Below, piece by piece: positions 60,701 through 64,000 of a stretch of 64,000 bases of DNA. Source of the stretch: Jiangella alba (lineage in GTDB: Bacteria; Actinomycetota; Actinomycetes; Jiangellales; Jiangellaceae); NCBI RefSeq assembly GCF_900106035.1, contig NZ_FNUC01000004.1, forward strand, positions 2,666,001 to 2,730,000. Reading direction: 5' to 3'. Each line of letters starts with the position of its first letter. Within the stretch, counting starts at the first letter, position 1. The notes beneath the pieces are model-generated. The model was not told the DNA's origin. It did no database searches and saw only the letters and a program-made list of their open reading frames with translations. A program made the translations under genes and the position numbers.

Positions 60701-61645
60701 TCACCCCGCCGTGGGCCCGAGCGTCAGCGTCACGGTCGCGGTGCGCTCCTCGCCCGGCGCGACGGCGACCTGCGTGCCCGTCGTCGACCGCACGCCCGAC
60801 ACCCCGGTGTCGGGCCAGCTGGTCGCGGGCTCCAGCGCCAGCACGTACGCGCCCGAGTACCACGGGAAGCCGGCCCGCCCACCCGCTTCCAGCCAATACC
60901 ACGCGTGCGGCATCAGCGCGGTGTCCCAGGTGAGGTCGGCGCGCAGCCCCAGCTCGTCGTTGACGATGCCGGCCCGGCCCTGCGTGAAGCCGTCCAGGAA
61001 CGCCAGCCGGCTGACCTCGGACCCCGGCGCCGGGACGCGGTCGAACCCGTCACCGGGCCACGGGGCGGGCGTGGTGGGGTCCAGCCAGACCGTTTGCGCG
61101 GCCGTCTCGACGCGCGTCGACGGACCGACCAGCGGCGCGCCGAACGCCGGGTGGTGGCTCCACATCACCTCGACCGGCTCGGCGCCGTCGTTGCGCACCG
61201 TCTCCGTCACCGTGACCGCGGGGCCGTCGACCTCGATGCGCTTGACGATGGAGAACGGGCTGCGGACGAGGTCGGTGCGCAGCTCGACGGCGGCCGGGCC
61301 GGTCGCCGTCCAGTCGTAGGAGGCCAGCCAGGCCTCGCCGTGCATGCCCCACTCGACGCCGTGCTCCTGGCTCGGCGCGCCCGCGTTCGGGAACACCGTC
61401 TGCCAGCCGCCCGGGTAGGCCTGCATGAGCAGCGCCTCGCTGCTGCCGGCGGTGACGTGCTCGCCGCGCGGCCGCAGCCCCCACCGCGTCCGCCACATGA
61501 CGTCGACGTCGAGCGGGCGCCAGCGCACCGACGTCACGTCGCCGCCCTTGCCCGGCACGACATCGACGCCGAGCTCGTTCGAGGTGAGGTGGACGATCTC
61601 CCAGCCGCGGTACGTGGACACGCTCGGTTCGCTCACGCCGTTCAC
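60701..61645 (-). CDS. Aldose 1-epimerase family protein (DUF4432-like mutarotase fold)
   Basis: A 314-residue galactose-mutarotase-like beta-sandwich. GGWQTVFPNAGAPSQEHGVEWGMHGEAW contains the first active-site His, VMWSHHPAFGAPL the His-His/Pro segment, and LALEPATSWPD the C-terminal Glu. It may interconvert anomers of a sugar or bind one. GTG 61645 or GTG 61636 start. The MFS gene upstream ends two bases before it. Confidence 0.82.
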   Translation of the reverse strand: MNGVSEPSVSTYRGWEIVHLTSNELGVDVVPGKGGDVTSVRWRPLDVDVMWRTRWGLRPRGEHVTAGSSEALLMQAYPGGWQTVFPNAGAPSQEHGVEWGMHGEAWLASYDWTATGPAAVELRTDLVRSPFSIVKRIEVDGPAVTVTETVRNDGAEPVEVMWSHHPAFGAPLVGPSTRVETAAQTVWLDPTTPAPWPGDGFDRVPAPGSEVSRLAFLDGFTQGRAGIVNDELGLRADLTWDTALMPHAWYWLEAGGRAGFPWYSGAYVLALEPATSWPDTGVSGVRSTTGTQVAVAPGEERTATVTLTLGPTAG

Positions 61646-61646
61646 C

Positions 61647-62918
61647 CTAGGGCTCCGGGTGCCGGGCGTCGTAGCGGAGGAACCGGCGTTGCGTCACCGC
61701 CAGTGCGCTGACGATCACGATGCAGGCGAGCCCGCCCAGCACCGCCGCCCACGCCTCGCTGCTGAGCTCGGCCAGCGAGCCGAGCACGAGGTCGCCCAGG
61801 CGCGGCCCGCCCGCCACCACCACGATGAACACGCCCTGCAGCCGCCCGCGCAGCTCGTCCGGGGTGGCCGCCTGCAGGATCGTCATCCGGAACACGGCGC
61901 TGACGGTGTCGGCGGCGCCGGCCAGCACCATGCAGAACGCCGCCGGCCACAGCGCCCAGTGCACGACGCCGTCCTCCGGCCCGCTGACGACGAGCAGCAC
62001 CAGGCCGAACGCGATGACCGCCAGCGCCCACGCGATGATCGCCACCACCACGGCGAGGCCCTGCCGGCGCACGTGCCCCAGCGGTCCGGAGAACAGCCCC
62101 GCCAGGAACGCGCCGACCGCCATGCCGGCCACCAGGATGCCCACCGTCGTCGGCCCGCCGCCCAGCACCGCCGCCGCGACCGCCGGGAACAGCACCCGCG
62201 GCATCGCCAGCACCATCGCGCACAGGTCCACCAGGAAGGTCATGCGCACGTTCGGCCGGGTTCGCAGGTACGACAGCCCCTCCAGCACCGACCGCAGCCC
62301 GGCCCGGCGCACCGTCCCCTGCGGTGGCATCGGCGGCAGCGCCAGCAGCGTCGTCAGGGCGAACGTCAGCAGCACCGCCTCGATGCTGTACGTCCAGCCG
62401 TAGCCGACCGAGTCGATCAGCACGCCCGCCAGCAGCGGGCCGATGGTCAGGCCGAAGCTCATCGACATGCTGCCCAGCGCGTTCGCCGCCGGCAGCAGCG
62501 GGCCGGGCAGCAGCCGCGGGATGATCGCCGTCCGCGCGGGCGAGTTCACCGCGAAGAACCCGTTCTGCACCGCCACGAGCGCGTACAGCAGCCACACGTT
62601 GCCGAGGTCCAGCCACGCCTGCACCGCGAACCCGGTCGCCACCGCCAGCAGGCCGGACGAGCTCACGACCACCACCCGCCGCCGGTCATACGCGTCGACG
62701 ATGGCCCCGCCGTACAGGCCGAGCGCCACCAGCGGCGCCAGCGCGAACAGCCCGACCAGCCCCACCCGGAACGTCGACCCGGTCAGGTCATACACCTGCA
62801 ACCCGACGGCGACGGTGGTCAGGTGGGTGCCGATACCGGACAGCGAGATGCCGATCCAGAGCCGGCGATACGGAACGCTGACCTTGAGCGGCGTAAGGTC
62901 CAACAGCAGCCGGCGCAC
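61647..62918 (-). CDS. MFS transporter, EntS/MefA-like (MFS_3)
   Basis: A 423-residue 12-helix exporter. YRRLWIGISLSGIGTHLTTVAVGLQVYDLTGST is the MFS_3 start; GGAIVDAYDRRRVVVVSS is motif A; QNGFFAVNSPARTAIIPRLLP is the conserved periplasmic segment of EntS-like proteins. Substrates of relatives are siderophores or macrolides. GTG 62918 with AAGGA seven bases upstream is chosen. Divergent from the AAA_14-type ATPase gene. Confidence 0.87.
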   Translation of the reverse strand: MRRLLLDLTPLKVSVPYRRLWIGISLSGIGTHLTTVAVGLQVYDLTGSTFRVGLVGLFALAPLVALGLYGGAIVDAYDRRRVVVVSSSGLLAVATGFAVQAWLDLGNVWLLYALVAVQNGFFAVNSPARTAIIPRLLPGPLLPAANALGSMSMSFGLTIGPLLAGVLIDSVGYGWTYSIEAVLLTFALTTLLALPPMPPQGTVRRAGLRSVLEGLSYLRTRPNVRMTFLVDLCAMVLAMPRVLFPAVAAAVLGGGPTTVGILVAGMAVGAFLAGLFSGPLGHVRRQGLAVVVAIIAWALAVIAFGLVLLVVSGPEDGVVHWALWPAAFCMVLAGAADTVSAVFRMTILQAATPDELRGRLQGVFIVVVAGGPRLGDLVLGSLAELSSEAWAAVLGGLACIVIVSALAVTQRRFLRYDARHPEP

Positions 62919-62973
62919 CTGGACATCCTTCCAGCGCGTCGGTGTGGTCGTCGCACCAGGCTGCCAAGCAGCC

Positions 62974-63032
62974 CTGCGAACGGTAGGACGGTGCGTCTGC
63001 GAACGGTAGCGTAGAACTCCTGCTGACGGTAG
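62974..63032 (+). repeat. Three direct repeats upstream of the AAA_14-type gene
   Basis: CTGCGAACGGTAG occurs at 62974-62986 and 62997-63009, and CTGACGGTAG at 63023-63032, spaced 23 and 26 bases. They end ten bases before the GTG at 63042. TAGCGT in the second copy (63007-63012) fits a -10 box. Iterons, operator half-sites or repeated promoters are possible. Confidence 0.6.
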
Positions 63033-63041
63033 CTTGTCAAG

Positions 63042-64000
63042 GTGACTCAGTACCTGCCACGCATCGTCGATGCCCAGCTGGACGAGTTCCTTCAAGGGCT
63101 GCCGGCCGTCGCCGTCGAAGGCCCGAAGGCCGTGGGTAAGACGGCGACCGCGCAGCGACGAGCCGTCGACGTAGTGGCCCTGGACGATCCGGAGTTGCGC
63201 CGGTTGGTCGCCGCCGATCCGACTCGCATCGATCGGGCTGGCGGCACGCTGCTGGTTGACGAATGGCAGCGATATCCACCGGTCTGGGACCTCGTCCGCC
63301 GATCGGTCGACCACGATGGGCGGCCGGGCCGCTTCCTGCTCACCGGGAGTGCGGCGCCGGCAGAGGCTCCGGTGCACTCCGGCGCCGGCCGCATCGTGCA
63401 GGTCAGGATGCGGCCGATGAGCCTCGCAGAACGTGGGCCGGACCGTCCGACGGTGAGTCTGGCTGCATTGCTGGCGGGCACATCCGGCGTGATCGCGGGC
63501 GATGCGACGCTCGATCTGCCGGCCTACGTCGAGGAGATTCTCAGGTCAGGGTTCCCCGGAATCAGGCAGTTGCCGCCGCGGCTGCGGAGGGCGCAACTCG
63601 ACGGCTACCTGGCGCGCGTCGTCGAGCGTGACTTCGCCGAGCAGGGGCATCGCGTGCGCCGTCCGGCGACGCTTCGCGCCTGGCTCGCAGCCTACGCGGC
63701 GGCCACCGCCAGCAGTGCCTCCTACAACTCCGTGCTCGACGCCGCTACCGCCGGCGAGTCGGACAAGCCTGCCAAGACCACCACGATCGTGTACCGAGAC
63801 GTGCTCGAGCAGCTGTGGCTGCTGGATCCGCTGCCGGCCTGGTTGCCGGTCGACAACCCAGCGACCCGGCTGGCGCAGGCGCCGAAGCATCATCTCGCCG
63901 ATCCGGCGCTGGCGGCACGGCTGCTCGACCTCGACGAATCGGCCCTGCTGTCCGCGAAGCCCGTCGGCTCGGCCGGCCTGCGTCGGGCGATGATCGGGCC
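63042..64000 (+). CDS. AAA_14/DUF4143 family ATPase, 3' end missing
   Basis: An open frame of 319 codons runs from GTG 63042 off the right edge. VEGPKAVGKTATAQRRAVDV is a Walker A variant (GPKAVGKT, near residue 28), TLLVDEWQRYPPVWDLVRRSVD is Walker B with the conserved DEWQ, and FLLTGSAAP is the sensor-1 motif of AAA_14. The GFPGIRQLPPRLRRAQLDGYLARVVERD segment leads into DUF4143. These orphan STAND-like ATPases are widespread and variably distributed; function unknown. Codon use is less GC-biased than neighbours. Confidence 0.85.
   Translation, partial: MTQYLPRIVDAQLDEFLQGLPAVAVEGPKAVGKTATAQRRAVDVVALDDPELRRLVAADPTRIDRAGGTLLVDEWQRYPPVWDLVRRSVDHDGRPGRFLLTGSAAPAEAPVHSGAGRIVQVRMRPMSLAERGPDRPTVSLAALLAGTSGVIAGDATLDLPAYVEEILRSGFPGIRQLPPRLRRAQLDGYLARVVERDFAEQGHRVRRPATLRAWLAAYAAATASSASYNSVLDAATAGESDKPAKTTTIVYRDVLEQLWLLDPLPAWLPVDNPATRLAQAPKHHLADPALAARLLDLDESALLSAKPVGSAGLRRAMIG

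Overview
The window is a high-GC chromosomal segment of an actinomycete. Supporting signs are the sigR-rsrA redox pair with an autoregulatory promoter, a WhiB1-type iron-sulfur protein next to a PdtaS-type kinase, Kgd-type 2-oxoglutarate decarboxylase, the 24-residue ribosomal protein bL37, a DUF6104 protein, frequent GTG starts, and several TANNNT -10 boxes so close to start codons that leaderless mRNAs are likely. I cannot name the species; Jiangella- or Nocardioides-like actinobacteria are plausible. No rRNA, tRNA or CRISPR array was seen.

Layout. 1-4.7 kb: partial hypothetical gene, AI-2E-type transporter, TetR/MFS efflux pair with a large operator, histidinol-phosphatase. 4.76-7.2 kb: a 161-bp palindromic repeat, then rsgA and aroA. 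7.3-11.5 kb: glycerol module glpF-glpK divergent from glpD. 11.5-12.4 kb: gene-free stretch packed with repeats. 12.4-14.7 kb: EamA transporter with divergent TetR, DoxX. 14.7-18.6 kb: SRAP (HMCES/YedK), hydrolase, sigR-rsrA, bL37, DUF5317, biotin carrier, thioesterase. 18.7-39.3 kb: accessory block, including a GlxA-type regulator with clustered operators, a sugar locus (ROK regulator, PIG-L deacetylase, odd NagB-like enzyme, dipeptide-type ABC importer, beta-helix lyase-like protein, two Gfo/Idh/MocA oxidoreductases), a ThDP enzyme, a nested insertion site (palindromic repeat, TA-flanked MITE, IS481 element), marR, an LLM oxidoreductase and DUF2785. 39.3-43.8 kb: pdtaS-like kinase, whiB1-like gene, DAG kinase, SigB/F-type sigma with its anti-sigma. 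43.8-46.3 kb: polar amino-acid ABC importer. 46.3-53.8 kb: quinone oxidoreductase, kgd operon with DUF6104, SGNH hydrolase and AAA ATPase, HAAS/PadR pair. 53.85-59.5 kb: cydABDC. 59.5-64 kb: perfect hairpin, PLP enzyme, aldose epimerase, MFS exporter and a partial AAA_14/DUF4143 ATPase.

The gene set rsgA, aroA, SRAP, sigR-rsrA, small biotin carrier, pdtaS, whiB1 resembles Mycobacterium tuberculosis Rv3228-Rv3219. Here the block between the biotin carrier/thioesterase and pdtaS is opened by about 20 kb of accessory DNA. The sugar locus inside it reads as a coherent unit: import of a secreted-lyase product through the ABC system, oxidation by two NAD-dependent dehydrogenases, deacetylation and a sugar-phosphate isomerase-like step, under a ROK repressor with a GATAAG-N7-CTTATC operator in the divergent promoter. 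It is the best candidate for an undescribed pathway. The most informative regulatory find is the sigR upstream region: an exact GGGAAT-N18-GTT promoter, a separate TAGACT box, and an in-frame upstream reading frame with its own Shine-Dalgarno sequence, which would allow a long and a short form of the sigma factor.
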